DNA from: Candidatus Microgenomatus sp.
GTDB lineage: Bacteria > Patescibacteriota > Microgenomatia > UBA1400 > PJMF01
Assembly (NCBI GenBank): GCA_020724725.1
Contig: DYGL01000003.1
Coordinates: forward strand, 1-51,108
Direction of reading: 5' to 3'
Length of the DNA stretch: 51,108 nucleotides
In this document: piece by piece, positions 1-8,143 of the stretch
How the letters are laid out: every line of letters starts with the position of its first letter
How positions within the stretch are numbered: position 1 is the first letter of the stretch
The notes under the pieces: generated by a model
Told to the model about the DNA's origin: nothing
Seen by the model: only the letters and a program-made list of their open reading frames with translations
The model's database searches: none
Program-made: the position numbers and the translations under genes

Positions 1-314
1 AGTTCATTTTGCGCCACAGCAAAACCGCGATTGGACGAAGCACCAAAGCGTTGATTGACTTGATTGACTAGTAAAACAATGCGTAATTTTTTGTATTTTC
101 CCAGATAATAATCTGCTGCAAATTCACTAAATTCTTGTTGTTTGATTTGAAATTTTTTCTCAAACCAAGCAATAGTGTCATCTTCTGGGCCGCTAGCATC
201 ATCGACCACAATTAGCTCATCGCCATCACGCATACAGTCCAAAACCGCTTGCAGATTCTTTTCATAAAGATGAACTCCTTTGTAACTGGGAATAACGATT
301 GAAACATTTGGCAT
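1..314 (-). CDS. Family 2 glycosyltransferase, N-terminal part (cut by window edge)
   Basis: The first 104 residues are visible; the rest lies beyond the left edge. The N-terminus MPNVSIVIPSYKG, followed by DELIVVDDASG at about residue 32, is the nucleotide-binding start of a GT-A fold GT2 enzyme, which transfers sugar from a nucleotide or lipid-phosphate donor on the cytoplasmic side. The ATG shares one base with the TAA of the upstream gene (TAATG), so it is the last visible member of a tightly coupled five-gene minus-strand glycosyltransferase run. Acceptor and donor cannot be predicted. Confidence 0.85.
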   Translation of the reverse strand, partial: MPNVSIVIPSYKGVHLYEKNLQAVLDCMRDGDELIVVDDASGPEDDTIAWFEKKFQIKQQEFSEFAADYYLGKYKKLRIVLLVNQVNQRFGASSNRGFAVAQNE

Positions 315-1417
315 TAATTATTGACCATTTCTAAGAGTATTTTTTTAAATTTCTCTTTGGAGAAAATCTGGCTTCTTTGTTTGGCTAACTCAGCTAACTT
401 TTCTCGTGTTGTTTTATTTTTAATCAATTCTAAAGTTTTGACAAGACAATCATCTTCATCATTCCACAAGCATTCAAGTAAAACTCTACCCAGAATTTCT
501 TTCTGACCACCCTTATTGATCACCACTGGCACAGCACCAGCTGCCATGGCCTCCAGAGTAGAAATGCCAAAGTGCTCGGCTTTTTCTGGATTGATTTTTT
601 CGTCTACTTCAAAACCAGAAGCATGCCAATAAATTGAAGCTTGCTGATAAAGTTTGATGAGCTCATCACGCTTGGCATCATGAATAATTTTGATTGGTAA
701 ATTTTGACTCGCTTTTTTGACCTCTTTGGCGAATTCCTCATCCTCTTTTTTGCCAAGTAAAATTAATTGCCAGTTTTGCAAACTTTTAGGATCTAGAGTT
801 CGCAAATCTTTGAAAAATTTAATTAAAATATCCTGACGTTTACTGTGCAACTGACAAAAAAATCTTCCTACTGACAAGATAATTTTTTGTTTGCTTGTTT
901 TATTTTGAACAAATTCTTGTTGATCAACATAAGGTTGGTGGACAAAATCGATTTTGGTTTGCCAAAATTTTTCAACATATTTTTTGGTAAATTCTGAATT
1001 AGTATTCTTAATTTGCCAGTTAGCTAATTTCAATTTTTCCAGATAAGAAGATTTGTTCAAAGGCAAGGGAATTTGAATATGAAGAATATTTTTGTTGGCC
1101 AATGAGAAAAAAAGACTGCCGTCTGTTTGATAATAAAGCACATCGAATTGTGCTGTCCAGAAAATTTTTTTCAAAAAATTGGCCTTGGTAAAAATTGGAC
1201 TAGCAACAAATTTAATTCCAACTAAAGAGTAATTGAGAAATTCTTCATATTTTTTTCTGATTGCTTCAATTTCGACTTCATCTAATGGCTCTAAGCTACT
1301 AATAGACATTGAAACCTCATGACCTTCTTCTTGGAGAATTTTGGCACAATCAAAAAGATATTTTTCACCGCCACCAGTATGTTTTGGAAGGTAGGGAGAG
1401 TAGAAGGCAACCTTCAT
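314..1417 (-). CDS. GT4-family glycosyltransferase, ALG11-like
   Basis: This 367-residue GT-B enzyme likely adds a hexose, possibly mannose, to a lipid-linked glycan at the inner face of the membrane. The N-terminus MKVAFYSPYLPKHTGGGEKY is the glycine-rich acceptor-side loop of GT4 enzymes. IILSVGRF near residue 180 opens the second Rossmann domain. EHFGISTLEAMAAGAVPVV near residue 282 is the nucleotide-sugar motif with the paired glutamates (E-x7-E). The EHFGIS form resembles ALG11-type mannosyltransferases. The start overlaps the TGA of the preceding gene by four bases (ATGA), indicating translational coupling. The family is certain; the sugar is not. Confidence 0.88.
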   Translation of the reverse strand: MKVAFYSPYLPKHTGGGEKYLFDCAKILQEEGHEVSMSISSLEPLDEVEIEAIRKKYEEFLNYSLVGIKFVASPIFTKANFLKKIFWTAQFDVLYYQTDGSLFFSLANKNILHIQIPLPLNKSSYLEKLKLANWQIKNTNSEFTKKYVEKFWQTKIDFVHQPYVDQQEFVQNKTSKQKIILSVGRFFCQLHSKRQDILIKFFKDLRTLDPKSLQNWQLILLGKKEDEEFAKEVKKASQNLPIKIIHDAKRDELIKLYQQASIYWHASGFEVDEKINPEKAEHFGISTLEAMAAGAVPVVINKGGQKEILGRVLLECLWNDEDDCLVKTLELIKNKTTREKLAELAKQRSQIFSKEKFKKILLEMVNN

Positions 1418-2241
1418 AATTTAATTTTACCCTCTCGCTGCCACAAATTCTTAATTTCTTGTTCTTCTTTGTCGTATTTACTTTTTAAACTAGGTTTTTG
1501 TTGTAGTTCCCAAACCTGAATATAAACCATCATGCGATTCATACCTTGTACTAAAGCTTCAATTAAGCCAGGCATGCCGTCTTTGTAACCCTGATTTCTT
1601 ATCGCTCGACGATAAAATTCCATCACTCCTTTGCGAATGATTGTTAGAAAGTTAACTTTTTTGACCAAAGCAGCGGCCAAAGCGCTAGCTTCTTTGATTG
1701 TCCACTGAGCACTTTTATATAAGTTGTCTTGAGTGTTGCGGTGAGTGAGATGTATCATCTCATGTTGTAGTTGATGAGCTTGACCCTTAAAAATAGGGCT
1801 CTCGTGAATGTCTCCCTCCCAAGACAGTAAGCTGTCTTTTTGAAAAACTCTAGTTACCAAATCATTCTGCCAATTTCCAAATTTAAAACGCTGACCATAG
1901 CAAACATTACTGCGACGAATGGTCATGGCTTGGCAGTCATTTTGCTCGATATGAAGCAGAATCTCTTTAGCTAGAGCTGGAGTAACTCTTTCGTCAGCAT
2001 CTACATAAAATAGCCATTCCGTCTCGACTAGACTATGTCCTTTCTCTCTCAATTTGGCAAAGGATTCATGAGCAAAATTAACGACCTTGCAGTTGTAGTT
2101 TTCGGCAATTTTAATGGTTTGATCGGTTGAACCGGTATCTAGAACAATAATTTTTTCGCAAAAAGATAAAGTTTCCAAGCAAGCTTGAATCATTTTTTCT
2201 TCATTTTTGCTAATAATAATGGCAGTTAGATTTGATTGCAT
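1414..2241 (-). CDS. Family 2 glycosyltransferase, WaaE/KdtX-like
   Basis: A 275-residue GT2 protein. The start LTAIIISKNEE, then IIVLDTGSTDQT (residues about 30-41) and FYVDADERVTP (about 78-88) are the signature of the WaaE/KdtX-like subgroup of core-glycan glucosyltransferases. YVDADE supplies the metal-binding acidic residues. No membrane span is evident, so it should act at the cytoplasmic face. It resembles the gene at 3165-4082 and lies in the same operon, three bases after the GT2 gene upstream of it. The C-terminal third is rich in Lys and Gln. The substrate is unknown. Confidence 0.87.
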   Translation of the reverse strand: MQSNLTAIIISKNEEKMIQACLETLSFCEKIIVLDTGSTDQTIKIAENYNCKVVNFAHESFAKLREKGHSLVETEWLFYVDADERVTPALAKEILLHIEQNDCQAMTIRRSNVCYGQRFKFGNWQNDLVTRVFQKDSLLSWEGDIHESPIFKGQAHQLQHEMIHLTHRNTQDNLYKSAQWTIKEASALAAALVKKVNFLTIIRKGVMEFYRRAIRNQGYKDGMPGLIEALVQGMNRMMVYIQVWELQQKPSLKSKYDKEEQEIKNLWQREGKIKL

Positions 2242-2244
2242 ATT

Positions 2245-3168
2245 TTAGATAAAGGCTTGTTTACCCATACGACCAATAAAAACATCAAAAACAGCTTTAC
2301 GTTCACTTTTGTTGCCTCTCATTAAGATGTTAAAAGCCAAGTGTAAGGCGGTTAGTTTGCTACGCAAGGGAGCATACCTCATCGCTAAAAATAGTCTGTT
2401 TCTGGTTTGATAATATTGTTGTAGCGGTGAGCCAGCTCCACCAGTTGAACGACCAATTTTATGATAGACCACGGAGCTTGGACAATACATGACTTTAAGA
2501 CCAGCTTCCCGCACTCTCAAACTATAGTCAACATCTTCACTATAAAGAAAAAAGCGATCGTCTAGAGGGCCTACCCTTTCAATTACTTCTCTACTGATCA
2601 TCATTACACAACCAGTCGCAAAATCAGTTTCTTTTTCCTCTTCAAATTGACCGCGATCCACTTCATCTATGCCAATGTGATAAGAAAGTAAGTTGGTCCA
2701 GTCTACCTCTCCACCAACATACCAGATAACTTTGCCTTTCTCTTGTTCACTATAAGAATTTTCAAAGTATTCGTAATTTTTATAGAAATAAATTTTGGAA
2801 GCAGCTAAACCAATTTTTGGATCACGTTTCATCATTTTGTAGAGCTCTTGTAAGAAATCCTTGGTGACGATAGTGTCAGAATTGAGTAGCAAATAATAAT
2901 CGCTGTCATAATGGTCAATAGCGTGCTGAATGCCTAAATTATTGCCACCTGAAAAACCAAGATTGCTTTCACTGCGTAAAAGATCGACTTTGGTATTTTT
3001 TTTGAGAAAAGGCTTGGTAAATGTCAATAAATCTTTAGAACCATTGTCGACTACTACAATTCGGTAATCGAAACCAAGGTGCTCAATTTGACTTAGAGAA
3101 TCTATGGTAGCTTTAGTGTCATCTGGAGTGTTGTAGTTAACAATGATAATTGAAATGTGATTTTTCAT
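2245..3168 (-). CDS. Family 2 glycosyltransferase, rhamnosyltransferase-like
   Basis: A 307-residue GT2 enzyme of the WbbL/RfbF-like group, many of which are rhamnosyltransferases. Visible motifs are ISIIIVNYNTPDDT at the N-terminus, SNLGFSGGNNLGI near residue 88, LLLNSDTIV near 114 (the DxD position), and ATGCVMMISREV with GPLDDRFFLYSEDVDYSLR around 185-218 (the ED acidic base region). Its start overlaps the stop of the preceding gene by four bases. A rhamnose donor would fit the rhamnose-type nucleotide-sugar genes at 17-24 kb, but that link is inference. Confidence 0.87.
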   Translation of the reverse strand: MKNHISIIIVNYNTPDDTKATIDSLSQIEHLGFDYRIVVVDNGSKDLLTFTKPFLKKNTKVDLLRSESNLGFSGGNNLGIQHAIDHYDSDYYLLLNSDTIVTKDFLQELYKMMKRDPKIGLAASKIYFYKNYEYFENSYSEQEKGKVIWYVGGEVDWTNLLSYHIGIDEVDRGQFEEEKETDFATGCVMMISREVIERVGPLDDRFFLYSEDVDYSLRVREAGLKVMYCPSSVVYHKIGRSTGGAGSPLQQYYQTRNRLFLAMRYAPLRSKLTALHLAFNILMRGNKSERKAVFDVFIGRMGKQAFI

Positions 3169-4082
3169 AGATTAAATTTTCTTTTGCAAAATGCCAGAAA
3201 CTTAGCCAAACCCTTCTTTTCTTTAATTTCCAAACCTCTTACCCAGTAGTTTAACTCTTTTTGGAAATGACGCAAATCTTTGAGTAATTCGCTCGTTTGG
3301 TTTTTTTCTAAACTTTTTTGATTTTCTAAGCGGTCAAAAATCTTCATTTGGACGGTCATTTGATAAACAGCTTGCATTAAGCTTAGGTACAAGCCTCTAA
3401 CTCCATCTTTATAACCTTCTTTGGCAAAAAATCTGCGCAAAAAATCATCGCTAAAAACTTGCAAAAGACTTGACTCTGAAATAGAAAAATATTTTTGTTT
3501 AGCTTTTTGCAGCGCTTCAATGTCGGTATATCGATCAAAACGCGCTAAATAATCTTTAGTATCCACATAGTTGTGATGCAAAAGAGCCAAGTTTTCTTTT
3601 GCTGGTAAAACTTGGGCTTTGTAGCCATTTTCAATCACTGGCTGAGCATGAATTTGCTCGCCCCAACTTACCAAGCCGTTTTTAAAAAAGCGCAGTTGAT
3701 AATCTGGCCACCAACCTGTGTGTTGCATCCAATATCCGCTAAAAATATTTTTACGAGGCAAATAATAAACATCTCCTAGATCTTTTTGATCAATTCTTTG
3801 CAATTCTTTGGCTAGGCTAGGCACTACTTCTTCATCAGCATCCAAAACTAAAATCCAATCTTTAGTCGCCTGAGCTAAAGCAAATTTACGCACTGGTTCG
3901 ACAAAAAGAGAATCTTCTTTGTAGTCAAGAATTTTGGAGCAATATTTGCTAGCCTTTTCTTTGGTCTGATCAGTGCTTTTGATATCTACCAGAATCACCT
4001 CATCAGCAAATTGAACAGAACTTAAAGTTTTGACGATGGTGGATGCTGAGTTTTTGGCAATCACTACTGCTGAAATTGACAT
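3165..4082 (-). CDS. Family 2 glycosyltransferase, WaaE/KdtX-like
   Basis: A 305-residue GT2 enzyme, first gene of the minus-strand glycosyltransferase run. MSISAVVIAKNSAST, EVILVDIKSTDQT (about residues 28-40) and WILVLDADEEVVP (about 76-88) place it in the same subgroup as the protein at 1414-2241. Here VDTGSTD is replaced by VDIKSTD, so one of the usual donor-site residues has drifted. The C-terminal 100 residues are lysine-rich and probably helical, which may favour peripheral membrane contact. The divergent plus-strand gene starts about 57 bases away. I see no clear ribosome binding site. Confidence 0.86.
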   Translation of the reverse strand: MSISAVVIAKNSASTIVKTLSSVQFADEVILVDIKSTDQTKEKASKYCSKILDYKEDSLFVEPVRKFALAQATKDWILVLDADEEVVPSLAKELQRIDQKDLGDVYYLPRKNIFSGYWMQHTGWWPDYQLRFFKNGLVSWGEQIHAQPVIENGYKAQVLPAKENLALLHHNYVDTKDYLARFDRYTDIEALQKAKQKYFSISESSLLQVFSDDFLRRFFAKEGYKDGVRGLYLSLMQAVYQMTVQMKIFDRLENQKSLEKNQTSELLKDLRHFQKELNYWVRGLEIKEKKGLAKFLAFCKRKFNL

Positions 4083-4122
4083 AAAGAGCCATTTCTTGGT
4101 TTCGTTAGAGATGTATTGATAG

Positions 4123-4128
4123 TATGAT
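4123..4128 (+). promoter_or_regulatory. Putative -10 box (TATGAT), near-leaderless
   Basis: TATGAT ends ten bases before the ATG at 4139. The computed start at 4124 would put this box inside the coding sequence, so the downstream ATG is preferred. No convincing -35 box is visible. Confidence 0.4.
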
Positions 4129-4138
4129 AGCAGTTGTC

Positions 4139-4864
4139 ATGAAAAAACTTAAGTCTCTATCGATTTTTTTTCCTGTTTTTAATGAAGAGGCTAATTTAGA
4201 AGTTTTGCTAAATCAAGCTTTACGCATCACTCCAGAACTTGCCAAACAATACGAGTTGCTAATCATAAATGATGGCAGCACCGACGATAGCCTTAAAATT
4301 GCCCAAAAAATAGCAAAAAAACATCCAGAAGTTAGGGTTATTTCTCATCCGAACAATTTGGGTTATGGCGAAGTGCTCAAAACCGGCATCAAACAAAGTC
4401 AGTGTGAATGGATTTTTTGGACTGATAGCGATTTGCAGTTTGATTTGGCCGAACTTGCCAATTTAATCAAAGAAAGTCAAAAGCACCAAGCAATCATTGG
4501 CTATCGCAAAAAAAGAGTAGAAGGAATTTTTAGACATTTTAATGCCAATTTATTCAAACTCTACATTGATCTGCTTTTCAGAATTCAGGTTAAAGATATT
4601 GATTGCGCCTTCAAACTTTTTAGGGCTGATTTACTAAAAAAATTGAAATTAAGTTCTGGTAGTGCCTTTACTAGCGCTGAGATTCTCTACTTGCTCAAGA
4701 AAAAAGGAATCAAATTTAAAGAAATTCCCGTTACTCATTATCCTCGACTCTATGGTCAAGCTACTGGCGCCAATTTTAGTGTTATTGCCAAAGCTTGTTT
4801 AGAGGCTTTGACTACCTATTTAAAGATTAAGCTTTCTTCTCTAAAATCTAAGGCAAGCTCATGA
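4139..4864 (+). CDS. DPM1-like family 2 glycosyltransferase
   Basis: I start this 241-residue protein at the second ATG (MKKLKSLSIFFPVFNEEANL). The upstream ATG at 4124 adds only MIAVV and overlaps a plausible -10 box. LSIFFPVFNEE, LLIINDGSTDDSL, NLGYGEVLKTGI and FWTDSDLQFDLAEL (the DSD metal site with QFD) identify a dolichol/polyprenol-phosphate hexosyltransferase of the DPM1/GtrB type. Such enzymes charge undecaprenyl phosphate with mannose or glucose for GT-C enzymes outside the membrane. There is no C-terminal membrane pair. Its stop overlaps the ATG of the next gene by four bases, pairing it with a PTPS-related membrane protein. Confidence 0.85.
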   Translation: MKKLKSLSIFFPVFNEEANLEVLLNQALRITPELAKQYELLIINDGSTDDSLKIAQKIAKKHPEVRVISHPNNLGYGEVLKTGIKQSQCEWIFWTDSDLQFDLAELANLIKESQKHQAIIGYRKKRVEGIFRHFNANLFKLYIDLLFRIQVKDIDCAFKLFRADLLKKLKLSSGSAFTSAEILYLLKKKGIKFKEIPVTHYPRLYGQATGANFSVIAKACLEALTTYLKIKLSSLKSKASS

Positions 4865-6567
4865 TTAAGAAATTTTTAACCACTTTTTTTCTGTTTTTAA
4901 TTTTTTTAGCTAGCAGCTATTCTCTTTTGCATCGTGGTTTTTTTCATGTTCATGATTTTACTCATGCTGCCAGAATTGCTGAAATGGCTAGAGCTTTAGT
5001 CGATGGCCAACTACCAGTGAGATGGAGTGAAAATTTTGGTTTTGGTTTTGGCATGCCTTTGTTTAATTTTTATGCCCCACTGCCATATTTTGTGGGAGCC
5101 ATTTTTTTACAAATGGGTTTCTCAGTCGTCACTAGTCTTAAATTGCTTTACTTTCTAAGTAATTTCTTAACTATGTGGGGAGCTTATTTGCTAGGTAAAA
5201 GACTTTTTGGTCGAGGCGGAGCCTTAATTTTATCTGCAGCTTACACCCTAGCTCCTTACAGAGCGGTCAATCTTTTTGTGAGAGGTGCTTTGAGCGAAGC
5301 ATGGGCTATGGCATTTTTACCCTTTGTTTTGTGGGGCATTATTTCTTTTATTCAAACTAAGCAAAGAAAATATCTTTTAGTCTTGCTTCTGAGCTTGGCG
5401 GCGATTGTTCTTTCCCATAATTTAACAGCTTTAATGTTTATTCCACTGAGCGCTTTGTTTGTTTTTCTATATTTGCTCAGAGAAAAGCAAATCAAATTAC
5501 TTTGGCAGTTTATTCTTATTTATTTTCTAGCCTTTGCTTTAACTGCTTTTTACATCTTGCCAGCCTTATTTGAAAAGAATCTAACGATGATTGAGCAAAT
5601 TTTCTCTGGTTATTTCCATTACAGCAATCATTTTTTGTATATTCGTCAATTTTTTCAAAATAATTGGCAATATGGTGGTTCAGCTTGGGGGCCAGACGAT
5701 GGTATCTCTTTCTTTTTAGGACAGGGCCAGCTTTTGGGTTTGTTGGGTCTTGCTTACTTAAGTATTAAAGTGTTGTGGCAAAAAGCTAGAATTTTTACTC
5801 AGAGCAAAGCATTTTTTTTCTTGGCATTTTTTTCTTTAGCAAGCATTCTGGCTTTGTTTTTAAGCTTACAAAGAAGTTTACCAATTTGGGAACAACTTAA
5901 ATTTTTACAATACATGCAATTTCCTTGGAGATTTCTGACGGTTGCTACTTTTTTTATTGCTCTTTTAATTGGTGCTTCCAGCTATTTAATCAGAAATAAT
6001 TATTATCGTTATACTTATTCTTTCTTGCTACTAATTGTGCTTTTTTTCAATTTGACTTTCTTTAGACCAAAAGAGTATTTGGATGATGCAAACAGCTTAT
6101 ATTATGAAGATGCTTCTAGAATTAGCTCAGAAATGAGTGAGATTCTACCAGATTATATTCCTGCTCAGATGCCTTCACTCAAGCTCTTAAAAAATCAAGC
6201 TAGTGCATTGCCTAAATTTTGGTTAGACGATCAAAAAAATAATGACAAATTAGAACTAATGTTTGCTAATAGTTTTAGGCAAATGCTGGCAGTTGAGTTG
6301 AAAGAAGAGAGCTTGGTTAACTTCAAAGTTGCTTATTTTCCTGGTTGGCAAGCAGAAGTTGACGGCGAAGTTAGAGAAATCATTGTCAATCAAAGTTTAG
6401 GTAACATTCAAGTTTTAGTTCCAGCCGGCAGCCATAAAGTAGCCATCTTTTTTAGCGAAAACACTTTGGCTAGAAAAATGGGTGATGGATTGTCTATATT
6501 GGCTCTGATTGTTACTCTTTATTTTTTCTCACCTTTTGCCAAAGTAAAAGACAAGCTAGCAAACTAA
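4861..6567 (+). CDS. PTPS-related polytopic membrane protein (YfhO/GT-C-like)
   Basis: A 568-residue protein with about 11-13 hydrophobic spans and a soluble C-terminal domain. The segment HVHDFTHAARIAEMARAL (about residues 29-46), then GFGFGMPLFNFYAPLPY, matches the membrane family called 6-pyruvoyl-tetrahydropterin synthase-related, which is now thought to have a GT-C-like fold. The extracytoplasmic end contains YFPGWQAEVDG, a small beta domain typical of this group and of YfhO proteins. It probably uses the lipid-linked sugar made by the coupled DPM1-like enzyme. Its 3' end overlaps the convergent paralogue by 56 bases. The enzymatic role is inferred. Confidence 0.8.
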   Translation: MIKKFLTTFFLFLIFLASSYSLLHRGFFHVHDFTHAARIAEMARALVDGQLPVRWSENFGFGFGMPLFNFYAPLPYFVGAIFLQMGFSVVTSLKLLYFLSNFLTMWGAYLLGKRLFGRGGALILSAAYTLAPYRAVNLFVRGALSEAWAMAFLPFVLWGIISFIQTKQRKYLLVLLLSLAAIVLSHNLTALMFIPLSALFVFLYLLREKQIKLLWQFILIYFLAFALTAFYILPALFEKNLTMIEQIFSGYFHYSNHFLYIRQFFQNNWQYGGSAWGPDDGISFFLGQGQLLGLLGLAYLSIKVLWQKARIFTQSKAFFFLAFFSLASILALFLSLQRSLPIWEQLKFLQYMQFPWRFLTVATFFIALLIGASSYLIRNNYYRYTYSFLLLIVLFFNLTFFRPKEYLDDANSLYYEDASRISSEMSEILPDYIPAQMPSLKLLKNQASALPKFWLDDQKNNDKLELMFANSFRQMLAVELKEESLVNFKVAYFPGWQAEVDGEVREIIVNQSLGNIQVLVPAGSHKVAIFFSENTLARKMGDGLSILALIVTLYFFSPFAKVKDKLAN

Positions 6568-8134
6568 AAAAGCTTAGACTGTTACCTATTATTCTAGGCC
6601 AAGTGTTCTGAGTAAATCTAGTCTTTACTTGATATTCTCCAGCATCTAATTCGTAGGCCAAACGTCCTTGAATAGTTTCATTGTCAATGTAGTTAACTTT
6701 TTGTCCATCAACTTTGGTTTCCCACCCTGGGAAATAGGCTGTCGATTCAATTATTGTTGATTTCTCTTTGAGATTCAATGAATATTCTCTGAAAGAACCA
6801 TAAAACTTGCTGACTTTAATCTCACCCTGTCCAGATAGTAAAAAAACTGGTTCTTTTTTACTTTCAAAAAAGGCAAACTGAAAAGTTTTGGGCATGTTTT
6901 CCTGATTAACAGAAGTTGTGCCTGCATCAGCATCATAATCAATGATGTTTTTATGGTGATAATCAATAGGCTTAACTTGCCAAAATTGGATAATTTGTAG
7001 AATTACTACAGCTAGCAAAATATTTTTAAGTGGCTTATGAAGCTGACCAAAAATCAAAGCAGAAACTGGCAATAAAACAATTGAAAATAATAAAGCTAAG
7101 CGCCAAGGAAACTGAATGAAGCTTGCCAGAGGTAAAAGATCATAAAGAGGACGACTGGCAGATAACTGAGCGAAAAAAAGCACAAACAAAGCAATGAAAA
7201 AAACCGCATTCCCTCTACTTTTCTTTTGCAAGAAAAAAACCAAAGCCAAGATAAACAAGATCACTTGCAAAGCTCCAAGACCATAACTCATAGAGTCAAC
7301 ACTACCAAAATAAGAATAGCCAAAATGAATTGGCCAAGTTAAAAGTTGAGTTAGGGTTGGAAAGTGTCTGTAATAATTAATTGATAGATCAACGTCATCC
7401 AGAATAATTAAATTCTTCTCCAAAAGAGCTGGCAACCAAAACCAAAGAGCGTTTATAAAAGCCCAAACAAAAACTAAAGCTGTTTTTTTTAAATAAAAAA
7501 TATTTTTCCAAGAAGTTACAATAATATAAAAAACCAACAAAAGACTGGCAAAAAAAGCAGTAATATTGTGAGATAGAAAAAGTGATGTAACTAGTAAATT
7601 CAAATAAACAAAATTCAAATCCAAAAATTTTGAATCATTTCTCATTTTTTCTAAAAAGTAAAAAATCCATGGCAAAATACTCCAAGCCATTACTTCACCA
7701 ATGTTACCTCTAAAAATGATGCTAGTGTAAATATAAGGATTGAGAGCAAAAATGGTTAAGGCAAAAATCCTAGCATTTTTACCAAATTTTTTAATTCTTA
7801 AAAACGAATTTGCTCCAAGTAAAGCAAAAGAAACTGAAGTAAAAATTAGTAATTTGAAAGTTAACTCATAATGAAAGTTGAGAATGGAAAAAGGTAGAGA
7901 TAAGATGTTTGCCAAAGGATAATTATAATTAAAAACCGGATATCCGTAGCCATTTACTAAATTTGGTGCTAGACGAGGCGGAACTTGTAGTTCTCTGACA
8001 GCTATCTTGTAGTTGGCAAAACGAATCAGATGATTATTTCCATCATGAGTTACTGGCACACCTTGGTGAAAAAAGTATCTAGTGCTAATTAGAGTTAAAA
8101 CCAAAAAAAATAAAAAAGAATAAATTTTTTGCAT
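6512..8134 (-). CDS. PTPS-related polytopic membrane protein, paralogue
   Basis: A 540-residue multi-spanning protein and a clear paralogue of the convergent gene at 4861. It shares the first loop (VTHDGNNHLIRFANYKIAV, about residues 28-46), the NGYGYPVFNYNYPL segment and the C-terminal YFPGWETKVDG domain before a last span and a basic tail (WQKVRKNKE). It is the last gene of the minus-strand run headed by the flippase, nine bases after the preceding GT-C gene. It likely handles a lipid-linked glycan at the outer membrane face. Its last 18 codons are antisense to the 3' end of its paralogue. Confidence 0.8.
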   Translation of the reverse strand: MQKIYSFLFFLVLTLISTRYFFHQGVPVTHDGNNHLIRFANYKIAVRELQVPPRLAPNLVNGYGYPVFNYNYPLANILSLPFSILNFHYELTFKLLIFTSVSFALLGANSFLRIKKFGKNARIFALTIFALNPYIYTSIIFRGNIGEVMAWSILPWIFYFLEKMRNDSKFLDLNFVYLNLLVTSLFLSHNITAFFASLLLVFYIIVTSWKNIFYLKKTALVFVWAFINALWFWLPALLEKNLIILDDVDLSINYYRHFPTLTQLLTWPIHFGYSYFGSVDSMSYGLGALQVILFILALVFFLQKKSRGNAVFFIALFVLFFAQLSASRPLYDLLPLASFIQFPWRLALLFSIVLLPVSALIFGQLHKPLKNILLAVVILQIIQFWQVKPIDYHHKNIIDYDADAGTTSVNQENMPKTFQFAFFESKKEPVFLLSGQGEIKVSKFYGSFREYSLNLKEKSTIIESTAYFPGWETKVDGQKVNYIDNETIQGRLAYELDAGEYQVKTRFTQNTWPRIIGNSLSFFSLLACLLLWQKVRKNKE

Positions 8135-8143
8135 AATTTAGAT

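Noticed and set aside
4124-4138. Upstream ATG adding MIAVV to the DPM1-like protein
   Set aside because: It overlaps a -10 box, and the next ATG gives the normal family N-terminus.
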